From: Chloroflexi bacterium HGW-Chloroflexi-2
GTDB lineage: Bacteria; Chloroflexota; Anaerolineae; Anaerolineales; Anaerolineaceae
Assembly: GCA_002840735.1 (NCBI GenBank)
Contig: PHBY01000001.1
Location: 186,001-250,000 of the forward strand
Length of the DNA: 64,000 bases
Direction: 5' to 3'
The notes under the pieces were generated by a model. The model did no database searches. It was not told the DNA's origin and saw only the letters and a program-made list of their open reading frames with translations. Position 1 is the first letter of the stretch. Every line of letters begins with the position of its first letter. Shown here piece by piece: positions 9,889 to 20,545 of this stretch. Both the position numbers and the translations under genes were made by a program.

Positions 9889-10455
9889 TTATTTATCTTC
9901 TTTGATTTTATCCCATTCCAGAAGTATCTTCAAAAAATCGATTTCTAAATTTTTAATATTATCTTCAGGTTGATTATAATCACCGTTTTTTTCAGCTCTT
10001 TCCTTCAGAGATTTCCATAAGATTTCCCGTTCTTCACCCTCAACCACCAGATCACGGACTGAGGATGCATTTTTCATCAGAAATCCTGTTGTGTACAAAA
10101 ACGTGATTCTTCGCCAGCGGTCCGCATGGATAGGATTTTCGAGTGGAATTAAATCTCCAATCTGAATCTTGAAATACTCCTCATTAGCACGTGGATGATC
10201 TTTTTGATCTCGAAATAATTGTGAGCGGGTTGTTAATTCGTGTCCTTTGACCGGGGATATATACTTGATTTGCCAACGATTATTTTCGTCAAATGCAGCT
10301 GTCTGGTAAAAAGCAATATAATCGACTGCAATAACCTTGGGAGCACTTTTGAGTGGAATACGATACCATCCCAATAAACGTGCTAACTCAAGGTCTTTTG
10401 GATTCGGCACGATAGCAACAAGAACAAGATCTGTGTCTGAGGGAAGAGAATTCAT
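9889..10455 (-). CDS. Hypothetical protein (weak resemblance to EVE/PUA-like proteins)
   Basis: Intact 188-aa ORF with coding context; LARLLGWYRIPL...VIAVDYIAFYQ. Confidence 0.55.
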   Translation of the reverse strand: MNSLPSDTDLVLVAIVPNPKDLELARLLGWYRIPLKSAPKVIAVDYIAFYQTAAFDENNRWQIKYISPVKGHELTTRSQLFRDQKDHPRANEEYFKIQIGDLIPLENPIHADRWRRITFLYTTGFLMKNASSVRDLVVEGEEREILWKSLKERAEKNGDYNQPEDNIKNLEIDFLKILLEWDKIKEDK

Positions 10456-10483
10456 TTATGTCCTGTTCACTAAATTTATTTTA

Positions 10484-10525
10484 CAAAAAGGGTTCTATGA
10501 ATTTGCGCCATAGAACCCCGTTTTT
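10484..10525 (-). terminator. Rho-independent terminator after the fold-II PLP enzyme
   Basis: Stem gggttctatg/catagaaccc with T-run on minus strand. Confidence 0.85.
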
Positions 10526-10541
10526 AGACAATTATTGATAA

Positions 10542-12020
10542 CTAATTGTATTTTTTCAACAAACCAACACGATCATTGAATTCGGAAATATATTCATCAA
10601 TTTCTTCCAATTGAGATTGGAAGCCAGTCCAATAATCTTTGTCATACCACTGGTCCATAATTTCATTGTATGTCTTACCTTGTTGTTCAACCCAGGTATA
10701 ATATTTGAGATTGTGAACACGTTTCCGATCCTGATACGTTAATTCCACCAAATTATCTGTTGATTCTCCCATTAGTGCAGATGCATATACTTCAGCAGCA
10801 TCATGACTGGTAAATTCGCCAAATTGTTCTCGATACTCGACAATTCTCGAGTCGTATAATTCTACTGAATCTGTTAATACTGCGAGCACAATATCATCCT
10901 CTGTCAGTTCATAATATTTTGCAAATTTGATGGCAGTCAGCATGTTTGCAATTCCAGAATGACCAAAGAGATGCAGGTTCTGGATGATTTGTTCAGGTAC
11001 ACCTTTCTTGGCTAAATATTGCTTTCCTTCAGGCTCATTAAACAATCGTACAATTTTTACAACCGAATTATCATCTATGGCGGTCACCATATCGGTATTC
11101 TTCACATTATGAATCCAGGGAACGTGTTTATCACCAATTCCTTCGATCCGATGTGCGCCAAAACCATTATTCAATAATGTCGGACATTGTAATGCTTCGG
11201 AAGCAACAATTTTCGATGTTGGGAATAATTGCTTCAAGTAATCTCCAACACCAATTGTGCCGGCTGAGCCAGTAGTGGCGCAGAATCCAGCAAAATTACT
11301 GTTAGGTTTCATTTCTGCTTTAAGAATTTCTTCCATGGCATGGCCAGTGATGCTATAATGCCACAAATAGTTGCCGAACTCATCGAATTGGTTGAAAATA
11401 ACCAATGGCTCACCAGATTCCCTCAGTTCCCAGCATTTATCAAAGATTTCTTTTACATTTGATTCACTACCAGGGGTTGCAATCACCTGTGTGGCTACAT
11501 TCTTAAGCCAATCAAATCTTTCCTGGCTCATCTCTTCCGGAAGGATAGCAATCGATTCACAAGCTAACAATTTGGAGTCGTATGCTCCACCACGGCAATA
11601 ATTTCCGGTGGAAGGCCAAACTGCTTTATGGACGGTCGGATCAAATTGACCGGTGACCAATCTGGGAACCAGACAACCATAGGCAGCACCCACCTTATGA
11701 GCACCGGTTGGGAACCATTTTCCAACCAAAACAATAATTCTGGCTTTAACACCGGTGAGAGAAGATGGCAATTCCACATAATTTACACCACCAAATTTCC
11801 CCCCAAAATCTTTCGGTTCATTTTTCCAGGTGATTCGGAAAAGATTTCTGGGATGAATATCCCATAATCCTATATTGGCTAATTCTTCTTTAATCTTCTC
11901 TGGAACTAACGCTGGATTTCTTTGTTGTGCAAGAGTAGGGAGAATGATGTTTCTTTCTCGTGCTCGTTGAACAGAGCGATTTCTTGCTTCTTCGTTTATT
12001 GAAAAATCTATTTTTGCCAT
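10542..12020 (-). CDS. Fold-type II PLP-dependent enzyme (tryptophan synthase beta/cysteine synthase superfamily), function uncertain
   Basis: PTGAHKVGAAYGCLVP (PLP lysine region) and GFCATTGSAGTIGVGDYLKQLFP (phosphate binding). Confidence 0.75.
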   Translation of the reverse strand: MAKIDFSINEEARNRSVQRARERNIILPTLAQQRNPALVPEKIKEELANIGLWDIHPRNLFRITWKNEPKDFGGKFGGVNYVELPSSLTGVKARIIVLVGKWFPTGAHKVGAAYGCLVPRLVTGQFDPTVHKAVWPSTGNYCRGGAYDSKLLACESIAILPEEMSQERFDWLKNVATQVIATPGSESNVKEIFDKCWELRESGEPLVIFNQFDEFGNYLWHYSITGHAMEEILKAEMKPNSNFAGFCATTGSAGTIGVGDYLKQLFPTSKIVASEALQCPTLLNNGFGAHRIEGIGDKHVPWIHNVKNTDMVTAIDDNSVVKIVRLFNEPEGKQYLAKKGVPEQIIQNLHLFGHSGIANMLTAIKFAKYYELTEDDIVLAVLTDSVELYDSRIVEYREQFGEFTSHDAAEVYASALMGESTDNLVELTYQDRKRVHNLKYYTWVEQQGKTYNEIMDQWYDKDYWTGFQSQLEEIDEYISEFNDRVGLLKKYN

Positions 12021-12029
12021 ATTATCTTC

Positions 12030-12983
12030 CTATTCCTTTGAATATTTAATATCAGAAGGTGCTTCACTAACAATATAGAGTGGTCGCCCTTTAACCTCAT
12101 CGTATATACGTCCAATATATTCACCTAAAATCCCTAAGGAAACTAATTGGACACCCCCCAAAAATAAGACCGCAATTAATGTGGTAGCTTGCCCGGTGAA
12201 TTGTTGTGATCCAAGAATTCTCAACAAGATTACAACCGGAATTGCAATCAGACTGACGCCAGCGGAGATAAATCCCATATAAGTGGCAATTTGCAATGGA
12301 ACGTACGAAAAACCGGTGATGGCAGTTAATGCCAACTTCATCATTTTCTTAAATGGATACTTTGTCTCACCCGCTAAACGAGCTGCTCGCTTATAAGTCA
12401 CACCTACCTGTTTAAACCCTACCCAGGCTGACATTCCTCGCAGAAAACGGTGATGTTCTCGCATCGAATTCATCACACTGACAACTTTTCGATCCATCAA
12501 TCGAAAATCGCCAGTGTCCAGAGGAATTTTAACATCCGTGATTCTAAAAATCAGTCGGTAGAATACGGAAGCAGTCACCTTTTTAAAGAATGTCTCACCT
12601 TCCCGGTCTGATCTGACCGCATACACTACTTCATAACCTTCCTGCCATTTCTCAATCAACTGAAGAATCACCTCTGGGGGATCCTGTAAATCAGAATCTA
12701 TAATGACAACTGCCTGCCCGCGACTATAATCCAAACCAGCTGTAACGGCGATCTGGTGTCCAAAGTTTCTGGCGAAGATTACCGGTCTGATTCTCCCATC
12801 GTTTTTAGCAATTTCCCGAATCAGATTGGTTGAACCATCGGTTGATCCATCATCCACAAGAATCAATTCCCAGGATTGTCCAGATTTATTCATTACTTCT
12901 TTGATACGATCGTAAAGAATGGGCAAATTTTCTAATTCATTATAAATCGGGGCAATAATTGTAAAAATTGGCGAATTATCCAT
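12030..12983 (-). CDS. Family 2 glycosyltransferase, dolichol/undecaprenyl-phosphate type, with C-terminal TMs
   Basis: [21 protein letters not shown]...[12 protein letters not shown]...[14 protein letters not shown]. Confidence 0.9.
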   Translation of the reverse strand: MDNSPIFTIIAPIYNELENLPILYDRIKEVMNKSGQSWELILVDDGSTDGSTNLIREIAKNDGRIRPVIFARNFGHQIAVTAGLDYSRGQAVVIIDSDLQDPPEVILQLIEKWQEGYEVVYAVRSDREGETFFKKVTASVFYRLIFRITDVKIPLDTGDFRLMDRKVVSVMNSMREHHRFLRGMSAWVGFKQVGVTYKRAARLAGETKYPFKKMMKLALTAITGFSYVPLQIATYMGFISAGVSLIAIPVVILLRILGSQQFTGQATTLIAVLFLGGVQLVSLGILGEYIGRIYDEVKGRPLYIVSEAPSDIKYSKE

Positions 12984-12985
12984 TG

Positions 12986-14242
12986 TTATTCTCTGTTATT
13001 TTGAAGGTATTTTTTCAAAGATTGCATCGTTGGTTCTATTATGGGCGCTTCCTTGACCGCCATCATTGCAGCTCTTATGTCTTTAAGACCAGATCCTGTA
13101 TTAATTACCAGAACTGGATCTTCTGGTTTGATCATACCTGATTGAATTGCATTTACCAAGCCCGCATATGCTGTTGCTCCAGCGGGTTCTGAAAAAATTC
13201 CAACTTTTCCAAGCTCTGATATTGCCTTTAAAATTTGTTGGTCACTCACGAGTAGATACGAACCTTTGGTTTGTGATGCTGCTCTCACCGCACGGATACC
13301 ATCTCGAGGTAAATCAACAGAAATACTGTCTGCAATCGTATCCGCTTTTACCGGAATAATTTCTTCAGATTTTCTGTGAAATGCATTGGCAATTGCAGCA
13401 GAGCCTTCTGATTGCACGCCAAAGATTCTTGGCATATGATCCAACCAACCTAATGAAATCAAATCCTTAAATCCTTTGTGAATGCCAGAAATAATATTTC
13501 CATCCCCCACACTGACAAAGATTGATAATGGTTGGTTATCCATGGCTTTCTTGACAATAATTTCTTCCCAGATTTCAAATGCAGCAGTCTTTTTCCCCTC
13601 AATAGTGAATGGATTGTATCCTGTATTTCGACAATACCAACCGAATTCATTTGCTGCTTCTACCGATAAATCAAACGCGGAATCATAATTGCCATCTACC
13701 AAAATGACTTCAGCCTGGTAGATGAGTAATTGTGCAATTTTTGCAGGTGGAGCAGTTTTTGGAGCAAAAATAATGGCTCTTTGCTCAACTGCAGCAGCCA
13801 ATCCTGCCAGCGCAGCCCCTGCATTTCCTGTTGAGGCAGTAACAACAACATTAGACCCAATCTCTTTGGCTCTGGCGATCACTACAGCACTGGCTCGATC
13901 CTTGAATGAAGCGGTGGGGTTTTTTCCTTCGTCTTTTATCCATAAATTTTTAAGGTTTAACTCTCTTTTCAACTGATTTGGCGAATAGACAGGGGTTCCA
14001 CCAGTCATCCGAAATGGAGTACCTTCAAACCCAGGATCAGAGACTGGTAATAATGGCAAATATCGCCAGAGATAATTTTCTTCTCTGGAGGTAATGTCAC
14101 TAGCTTCATATTTTCTCTTAATTGAGGAAATGTCCAGGACAATGTCCAGATTACCACCATCTTTTGGACAGGTATAAAGTTCTTGTGTACAGGCATATTC
14201 TGTTCCACAAATGGAACAAGCGTATCCCAGAAATTTATTCAT
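12986..14242 (-). CDS. thrC: Threonine synthase
   Basis: N-term zinc ribbon [58 protein letters not shown]. Confidence 0.85.
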   Translation of the reverse strand: MNKFLGYACSICGTEYACTQELYTCPKDGGNLDIVLDISSIKRKYEASDITSREENYLWRYLPLLPVSDPGFEGTPFRMTGGTPVYSPNQLKRELNLKNLWIKDEGKNPTASFKDRASAVVIARAKEIGSNVVVTASTGNAGAALAGLAAAVEQRAIIFAPKTAPPAKIAQLLIYQAEVILVDGNYDSAFDLSVEAANEFGWYCRNTGYNPFTIEGKKTAAFEIWEEIIVKKAMDNQPLSIFVSVGDGNIISGIHKGFKDLISLGWLDHMPRIFGVQSEGSAAIANAFHRKSEEIIPVKADTIADSISVDLPRDGIRAVRAASQTKGSYLLVSDQQILKAISELGKVGIFSEPAGATAYAGLVNAIQSGMIKPEDPVLVINTGSGLKDIRAAMMAVKEAPIIEPTMQSLKKYLQNNRE

Positions 14243-14328
14243 AGTCTACCTGAATTCTAATAACACTAATGTTCTCAACGAATAGTACTATTATAACGTG
14301 AATGTATTATTAAGGCTCCATTTGTGTA

Positions 14329-14343
14329 AATTGTCTGACAATT
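14329..14343. promoter_or_regulatory. Palindromic operator candidate upstream of thrC
   Basis: AATTGTCTGACAATT, perfect palindrome. Confidence 0.55.
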
Positions 14344-14399
14344 AAAAGGTTGGTTATCCACTGAATTTCTACAAGATCACCAGAGTGAATCCAAAATAG

Positions 14400-15398
14400 T
14401 TATTGGCGTTCAAAAGGTGTTCCCAAAGCACCAGGTTGGCGAGATTGCATCGATCGCAGTATTTTTACTGCCCGTAGACGTACTTTGTCAGGCAACGAGG
14501 CTATCAATCTCTCCATCCATTCAGTATTACCCATATTCACGAACAACAAAGCAAGAATCATTAAAGGAAATGGCGCAACCTGAAGCACTTGTGAGGGAAT
14601 TGATGTCATGTACGGTTGTAAAACCAAACCTAACCATTGTAAAAAGGCAAACAAATATGCTCCAAACGCTGCCCTGATCGGATTCCAACCGCCGAAGATT
14701 GTAATTGCTAACACAATCCATCCGATTCCATCCAGTCCGGTGATCGTTCCTTTCCAGCCTGGTTTTACGCTTAATGTATATAGGGGACCGGCTAATCCAA
14801 CGAGTGCTCCACCAACAATTGTATAAAAATATCGCATTTTTTGGACGTTTGCACCTCTAACATAAGCTGCAGCTGGTTTCTCTCCAATTCCTTGCAGCAT
14901 TAATCCAGGGCGTGTCTTAAAAATCCAGAACCAGGCAACGCCAATCATAATAATACTTATATACGTCATCAATGACTGTTGGAATAATAATCTTCCTAAA
15001 ATTGGGATATCTTTTAAAAATGGGATCGAGGTTGATAGCATAATTGGACCCTGGGAACCCATAATGGGGTTACCCAGGAAATATGCTAAATCACGACAGG
15101 TGATTGCAAGAATGAAACCGACAGCTACTTGAGATTGTTTCAGGGTAATGCTGCTGAAAGCAACGATCGTTGCTACCAAAGCACCTACTACCATTCCAGC
15201 CAGGAAACCAAAAAATAAACTATCAGTCTCTACTGCCACCCAAAAACCAATCATTGCGGATAAGAGTATTACACCATTAAGGGATAAATTAATTACACCT
15301 GCTCGCTCAGTGAGGGTCTCTCCAATGACAGCAATTACAATAGGAGCGCCAGAAGCGATTACACCTGCTAATCCGAAAAGAATAATATCGTTTCCCAT
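14400..15398 (-). CDS. BMP-family (nucleoside) ABC transporter permease
   Basis: ERAGVINLSLNGVILLSAMIGFW; Bpd_transp_2-type membrane protein. Confidence 0.88.
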   Translation of the reverse strand: MGNDIILFGLAGVIASGAPIVIAVIGETLTERAGVINLSLNGVILLSAMIGFWVAVETDSLFFGFLAGMVVGALVATIVAFSSITLKQSQVAVGFILAITCRDLAYFLGNPIMGSQGPIMLSTSIPFLKDIPILGRLLFQQSLMTYISIIMIGVAWFWIFKTRPGLMLQGIGEKPAAAYVRGANVQKMRYFYTIVGGALVGLAGPLYTLSVKPGWKGTITGLDGIGWIVLAITIFGGWNPIRAAFGAYLFAFLQWLGLVLQPYMTSIPSQVLQVAPFPLMILALLFVNMGNTEWMERLIASLPDKVRLRAVKILRSMQSRQPGALGTPFERQ

Positions 15399-15406
15399 AG
15401 CTACTT

Positions 15407-16450
15407 CTATTTCCTTCCTAAGAATTTTTGTTTTACGCCTTGAGAAATCATCACAAACAGAACTAAGCTTCCTTGCAAAACTCCGGTCAATGACGAATCC
15501 AGCTTGAGAACAATTGGTAATTGAATACCACCTATATTAAGAGCTGCAAAGAAAAGCGCGATGGGAGCTAACCAAATTGCTTGATAATTTATTAACATGG
15601 CGATCATTAAGCCCATAAACCCATAACCACTTGAAATTGATGGAATCAATCGGTGATAAACGGCTGTAACTTGGATTGCCCCAGCCAATCCAGCAAATAA
15701 TCCACAAATGATGAAAGATAACATCATGTGTTGCCAGGTTGGGATACCCATCCGAAATGCGGATTTCATCCCCTTTCCAACAGCTTTTAACCGTAAACCG
15801 AAATGTGTACCCTGAAGCATAAAGTAAATAATGACCAATCCTATGATTGCAAAAGCGATTGACCAGATACTTACACGAAAATTTTGGAAAGTTGGCAACC
15901 AGAATTGTTCAGGGAATGGCTCAGTTCCACTCATCGATGCTACCCCGGGACGACTCCAGGCACCAAAAATAAGTCCAATGTTTAAGGCTGTAGCAATAAA
16001 ATTTAACCCCAAACCACCAAATATTTCATTGACCCCGCCAAATGTCTTCAAGACACCAGCCAAACCTGCCCAAATAGCTCCACCGATCATCCCAGCCAGG
16101 ATTGAAATCGTGATGACCAATACCGGGGATAAGGAGGTTTCCAAAAATAATCTCATAACGCCGGTTGTAAAAATCGCACCTACTGTTATTTGTCCCTCAA
16201 TACCGATATTCCACATACCCGTAGTAAATGTAGACAACAACCCACATGTTACTAATAGTAAAGGGACCCAAACTACAAGAACACTGGAAATGCGAGTGGC
16301 ATTTCCTGTCGCACCTTCCCAAATTAGTCGAAATGCTTCCAGAGGTTGTGATTTTACCAATATCAAAATAATGGATACAAACAACAATGAAAATACCAGA
16401 CCACCCAATTGAAATAATAATGAAATGCTACGGGTTCGTGATTTATTCAT
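15407..16450 (-). CDS. BMP-family ABC transporter permease
   Basis: TGMWNIGIEGQITVGAIFTTG; multi-TM. Confidence 0.88.
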   Translation of the reverse strand: MNKSRTRSISLLFQLGGLVFSLLFVSIILILVKSQPLEAFRLIWEGATGNATRISSVLVVWVPLLLVTCGLLSTFTTGMWNIGIEGQITVGAIFTTGVMRLFLETSLSPVLVITISILAGMIGGAIWAGLAGVLKTFGGVNEIFGGLGLNFIATALNIGLIFGAWSRPGVASMSGTEPFPEQFWLPTFQNFRVSIWSIAFAIIGLVIIYFMLQGTHFGLRLKAVGKGMKSAFRMGIPTWQHMMLSFIICGLFAGLAGAIQVTAVYHRLIPSISSGYGFMGLMIAMLINYQAIWLAPIALFFAALNIGGIQLPIVLKLDSSLTGVLQGSLVLFVMISQGVKQKFLGRK

Positions 16451-17943
16451 AATTTTTCCTTTGTGTCAAATACCTGTTTCCAACCTTTTCCACCAATTAA
16501 TTGACCCAACTGGTCAAGTGTGGTTGTGGAAGCATCCATAGGTGGTGAAACATGACCACTGAAGAACACTAGAATACGATCGCTATATTGCAAAATCTCC
16601 TCTAAATCGCCTGAAATGAAGAAGATTGATGTCCCTTGCTGACATCTTTCTTTTAATTTTCCCCACATATAGATGGCTGATTCTATATCCAAACCACGCG
16701 TAGGATGTTCTAATAAAATGATGGATAACGAATTCTTAAGTAAGGATAGAGCAGCCCTTTGTTGATTCCCACCGGATAATGATTCAACATTTAAATCCGG
16801 GCGTCCAATAATGTGATACTCATCAATCATTTTTTCAGCTTTTTCTTTGAAGTAATCTTTGTCGATAAATAATCCCTTTTTTTCATCCCCAGCGATTGTG
16901 AAATGCTCCGCCAGGGTTAAACCAGGAACGAGGCCTTCTTCCAATCTGGAAGCTGGTAAAAAAGATACTCCATTTTCCATATATTCGAGGTAATTCTTAT
17001 GGGAAAGATCTTTCTCTTTGACAATTACCTTTCCTGAAATCGGCCTTATTAAACCTACACATGCCCTTAGCAGGATATCCTGACCGCTTCCTTCCATACC
17101 TGCAAGACCGATCACTTCACCGGCACGTAATTGGAAATTTACATTTTCAATTCTTAATGGGTATTGTTCTACATATAAATCTTTTAATTCTAGAACGACT
17201 TTCTCTTGTGATAAATTATTCCGTTCTCCCAATGTTATGACTTTTCCAAACATCATCTCAACTAATTCATCCGAATCAAATGGTGCTGGAACCTCACCAA
17301 CCAAAATACCTTTTCTTAATATTGCTACCCTTGAACAGAGCGCTTCGACATCTTCCAACTTGTGAGAGACAAAAATGATCGTTTTTCCTTGTTCAGCTAG
17401 AATTTTAAGAGCAGCAAATAACTTTTCTTTTTGAAGTGAGCTGATACCAGTAGTTGGCTCATCCAATATTAAAGCATTAGCTCCCATCCATAATAATCTG
17501 AGGATTTCTAATTGTTGCCTTTCACCAACAGTCAAAGTATCAACATAAGCTTCCGGATCCAACGAAAAACCAAATTTTTTCTGTAATTCTTCAAAATCCT
17601 TCATCGTGGATTTATAAGATGGAACAAGACCACCTTTTTGACCAACTATAAAATTTTCAATCAATCGCATTGGAGGGAAATCCAAAGGATCTTGATGCAA
17701 CATGCCTATCCCATAATTAATCGCATCTGCTGGAGAATCAATTGTAACCACTTTATCATCCAATAAAATTTCTCCAGAATCTGGTTGAATAAATCCAGAT
17801 AATACTTTCATCAATGTGCTTTTTCCTGCACCATTTTCACCTAATATTCCGAAAATTGATCCACTTTTTATTGAAAGGTTAATATCAACATTGGCATGAA
17901 CTGGCCCAAAATGCTTATTAATATTTTTAAATTCTACGTTCAT
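16447..17943 (-). CDS. BMP-family ABC transporter ATPase (two nucleotide-binding domains)
   Basis: GENGAGKSTLMKVLSG; LTVGERQQLEILRLLW; SLSGGNQQRAALSLL; start assigned to MNVEFKNINKHFG. Confidence 0.93.
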   Translation of the reverse strand: MNVEFKNINKHFGPVHANVDINLSIKSGSIFGILGENGAGKSTLMKVLSGFIQPDSGEILLDDKVVTIDSPADAINYGIGMLHQDPLDFPPMRLIENFIVGQKGGLVPSYKSTMKDFEELQKKFGFSLDPEAYVDTLTVGERQQLEILRLLWMGANALILDEPTTGISSLQKEKLFAALKILAEQGKTIIFVSHKLEDVEALCSRVAILRKGILVGEVPAPFDSDELVEMMFGKVITLGERNNLSQEKVVLELKDLYVEQYPLRIENVNFQLRAGEVIGLAGMEGSGQDILLRACVGLIRPISGKVIVKEKDLSHKNYLEYMENGVSFLPASRLEEGLVPGLTLAEHFTIAGDEKKGLFIDKDYFKEKAEKMIDEYHIIGRPDLNVESLSGGNQQRAALSLLKNSLSIILLEHPTRGLDIESAIYMWGKLKERCQQGTSIFFISGDLEEILQYSDRILVFFSGHVSPPMDASTTTLDQLGQLIGGKGWKQVFDTKEKL

Positions 17944-17964
17944 TTTTTCCCTTTTAATTTTTAA

Positions 17965-17995
17965 AAAAGGGGAAGACATTACGTCTTCCCCTTTT
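17965..17995 (-). terminator. Intra-operonic terminator/attenuator between binding protein and ATPase genes
   Basis: aaaaggggaagac-attac-gtcttcccctttt perfect stem, T-run on minus strand. Confidence 0.8.
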
Positions 17996-18009
17996 CTTCT
18001 TCAGGTAAT

Positions 18010-19296
18010 TTATTCTGAACGGCCTTCCATACCTTCCAATAATTGAGGAAGATACCAAATTTCTACATCAGCTGCTGCTTGTCCTTCAGCCAGGAATTCG
18101 GTTCCATCCTGATAATTCAATGGCCCAGACCAAAGGTTCAATCCACCTGCTAATTCAGCGATGAATTGATCAAGTAAAGGTTTTGCATCTGCTGACATTG
18201 CTGGTCCACTTAAATAACCAACTGCAGACTTGTCATGATCATTGATGTCTTCCCAACTGGGAGGCATCCACTCAAATGCTGATTTCCATGTTCCTTCCAT
18301 CGCGCTGATTACATAGCGAGCATAAGAAGGTCCCCAATTAAAGTAAGGTACACCCAGACAAACATCTGGAGCTTCATCACAAGCACCGACAAAATCATAC
18401 GGGATTGCAAAAACTTGCTTACCTTCACTGGTGGCTTTTCTGGCTTCTACGAGACCTTCGGTTGTATCAATACCAGAAATGATGACATCAGCCCCAGAAT
18501 TGATGAATTCATTGGCAACCTGAGTTGGATCTTCGGTAAATCCGGGGATATTGAACCAGAATCCAATCCAGGTAACACGGAAGCTAAGGTCAGCCGGATC
18601 TTTTTCCAGGTAGTTTTCCCAACAATAGCGAGCACCCAGGTAGGCGGATGAAGCCAAACGGCGTGTTTCTTCATTAATCAATGGCCCAAGATAACCAATG
18701 GATCCAGTTTGAGTATGTAAAGCAGCATCACATCCAGCAATCATTTTCCCGTATTCCATACCACCCATCAGATTAGCCATATTCGCCAAAGCTTGATAAT
18801 TTTCGCCTTCAGTCCATACAGTATCGCCTGAGGCATGGATAACGAAAATATCAGGATGGTTTTTCGTAAATTCAACTGCATCATCTTTCATATCATCCGA
18901 GTTGAAAACAACCAGTTTGGCTCCTTGTTGAATCAATTCTTCGCCTAATTGAGCTGCGGTTGTTCCGGGACGATCGGCAGTATTAACCTTATCCAGATAA
19001 ATCATTTTGGTGCCAGGAACATTAGCGACTACATACTCGCCAGCTTCATAATGCGCCTGACTATAACCTTTGTCGTTGTACGGTCCGACCAATAATAAGC
19101 CAAAAATGAACTCTTCTGCAGGTGCAGCGGGTTCTTCTGCAGGTGCAGCGGGTTCTTCTACAGGAGCAACTGGTTCTTCTACTGGTGCAGCGGGCTCTTG
19201 AGGAGCAACGGGTTCAGCAGCTGGTTGACAGGCTGATAAAACCAGCGCCATCACCATTAATAAAGCAATTACGGTCCAAGCAAACTTCTTTTTCAT
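18010..19296 (-). CDS. BMP-family substrate-binding lipoprotein
   Basis: MKKKFAWTVIALLMVMALVLSACQ lipobox; Ala/Pro/Glu linker then BMP-type domain. Confidence 0.9.
   Translation of the reverse strand: MKKKFAWTVIALLMVMALVLSACQPAAEPVAPQEPAAPVEEPVAPVEEPAAPAEEPAAPAEEFIFGLLLVGPYNDKGYSQAHYEAGEYVVANVPGTKMIYLDKVNTADRPGTTAAQLGEELIQQGAKLVVFNSDDMKDDAVEFTKNHPDIFVIHASGDTVWTEGENYQALANMANLMGGMEYGKMIAGCDAALHTQTGSIGYLGPLINEETRRLASSAYLGARYCWENYLEKDPADLSFRVTWIGFWFNIPGFTEDPTQVANEFINSGADVIISGIDTTEGLVEARKATSEGKQVFAIPYDFVGACDEAPDVCLGVPYFNWGPSYARYVISAMEGTWKSAFEWMPPSWEDINDHDKSAVGYLSGPAMSADAKPLLDQFIAELAGGLNLWSGPLNYQDGTEFLAEGQAAADVEIWYLPQLLEGMEGRSE
19111..19215 (-). repeat. 21-bp tandem repeats encoding Glu/Pro/Ala linker
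   Basis: ttcttctgcaggtgcagcggg repeated with drift; protein PAAPAEEPAAPAEE. Confidence 0.8.
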
Positions 19297-19536
19297 TTTT
19301 TTCTCCTTCAAATCACAAATTTTTCATTTGGTTTACGACATAGATAAAAAAATTGAATATGCTGAAATTAACCACCTCCTCTCGATAAAAAACAATTAAA
19401 AGTTGATATTACAAGTAGAAAATTTAATGTTCTGGAAAGTTAAGATGAAATTTTTAATACCATTAATAATGGTGATTGAATTATTTTACATGATTCTAAA
19501 AGGAATGAAATATTTATTAATCAAAAAAATGTTTAT

Positions 19537-19561
19537 GGGATTCCCAGGTAAAGGGAATCCC
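19537..19561 (-). terminator. Rho-independent terminator after arcC
   Basis: gggattccc-aggtaaa-gggaatccc, then T-rich on minus strand. Confidence 0.8.
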
Positions 19562-19573
19562 TGTTTGAACGAA

Positions 19574-20521
19574 TTATTCTCTGGTAATCCAGGTACCAGT
19601 TAAACCTTGCAATGCTCTACCAATATTCTCAGGATTGGTGATTAAAGCCTTCTTCCCACCATTTTCAAGGAATTTGATAATTGCTTCAATTTTTGGTAAC
19701 ATACTACCTTTGGCAAAATGGCCATCTGCAGCATATTGTTTTGCTTCTTCCAGGGTTAATTTTTCCAGCCACTTTTGATCTGGCTTGTTGAAATTGATGG
19801 CTACTTTCTCAACCGCGGTACTGATGACAAACAAATCAGCGCCAATCATTGTTGCCAATAACGATGAGCCAAAGTCCTTGTCAATCACTGCTTCCACACC
19901 TTCAATATCTCCATTCGGTTCACGCACAACCGGGATTCCACCACCACCCACGCCGACAACGATGATGCCAGCGTCAATTAATGCTTTGATGGCATCTTTT
20001 TCGAGAATATCAATGGGTTTGGGTGATGCAACGACTCGTCGCCAACCGCGACCAGCATCTTCAACCACTACCCAACCATCTTCGGAAGCACGTCGTTTGG
20101 CTTCTTCTTCACCCATGAATGAGCCAATAGGTTTGGTCGGATGTTGGAAAGCATCATCATTTCTATCAACAACTGTTTGAGTCACGACCGCAGCTACTTG
20201 TTTATCCATTTTGCGGTTTTTGAATTCATTGGTTAATGCTCTGGCGAACATATAACCAATCGCACCCTGAGAATCAGCACCACAATAATCCAATGGTACT
20301 TCATGTAACTCATGTGCTGAAAGTTCTGATCTTCTGAGAATGAAACCAACCTGTGGTCCATTACCGTGTGTGACAACAACGTTCCAACCCTGTGCGATCA
20401 TTTCAGCAATATGGTGCATCGATTCTGCCCCAGCTTCATATTGATCCGGAACTGTTTTGTGGTTATTGTCTTTAATTAACGAATTTCCACCAACTGCTAC
20501 TACTGCTACGCCTTTACTCAT
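19574..20521 (-). CDS. arcC: Carbamate kinase
   Basis: VAVGGNSLI...VVTHGNGPQVGFILRRSEL...GVGGGGIPVV. Confidence 0.95.
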   Translation of the reverse strand: MSKGVAVVAVGGNSLIKDNNHKTVPDQYEAGAESMHHIAEMIAQGWNVVVTHGNGPQVGFILRRSELSAHELHEVPLDYCGADSQGAIGYMFARALTNEFKNRKMDKQVAAVVTQTVVDRNDDAFQHPTKPIGSFMGEEEAKRRASEDGWVVVEDAGRGWRRVVASPKPIDILEKDAIKALIDAGIIVVGVGGGGIPVVREPNGDIEGVEAVIDKDFGSSLLATMIGADLFVISTAVEKVAINFNKPDQKWLEKLTLEEAKQYAADGHFAKGSMLPKIEAIIKFLENGGKKALITNPENIGRALQGLTGTWITRE

Positions 20522-20545
20522 AAAACTTCCTCCAATAATATATTT

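Noticed and set aside
15831-16412. 193-aa plus-strand ORF
   Set aside because: Antisense to an intact ABC permease; Pro/Ile/Asn-rich shadow of a TM gene.
19312-19573. Purine riboswitch upstream of the nucleoside transporter
   Set aside because: Conserved core strings of the purine aptamer were not found on either strand.
19403-19603. 66-aa plus-strand ORF in the AT-rich gap
   Set aside because: Low-complexity AT-driven ORF overlapping the arcC terminator and 3' end; no coding support.
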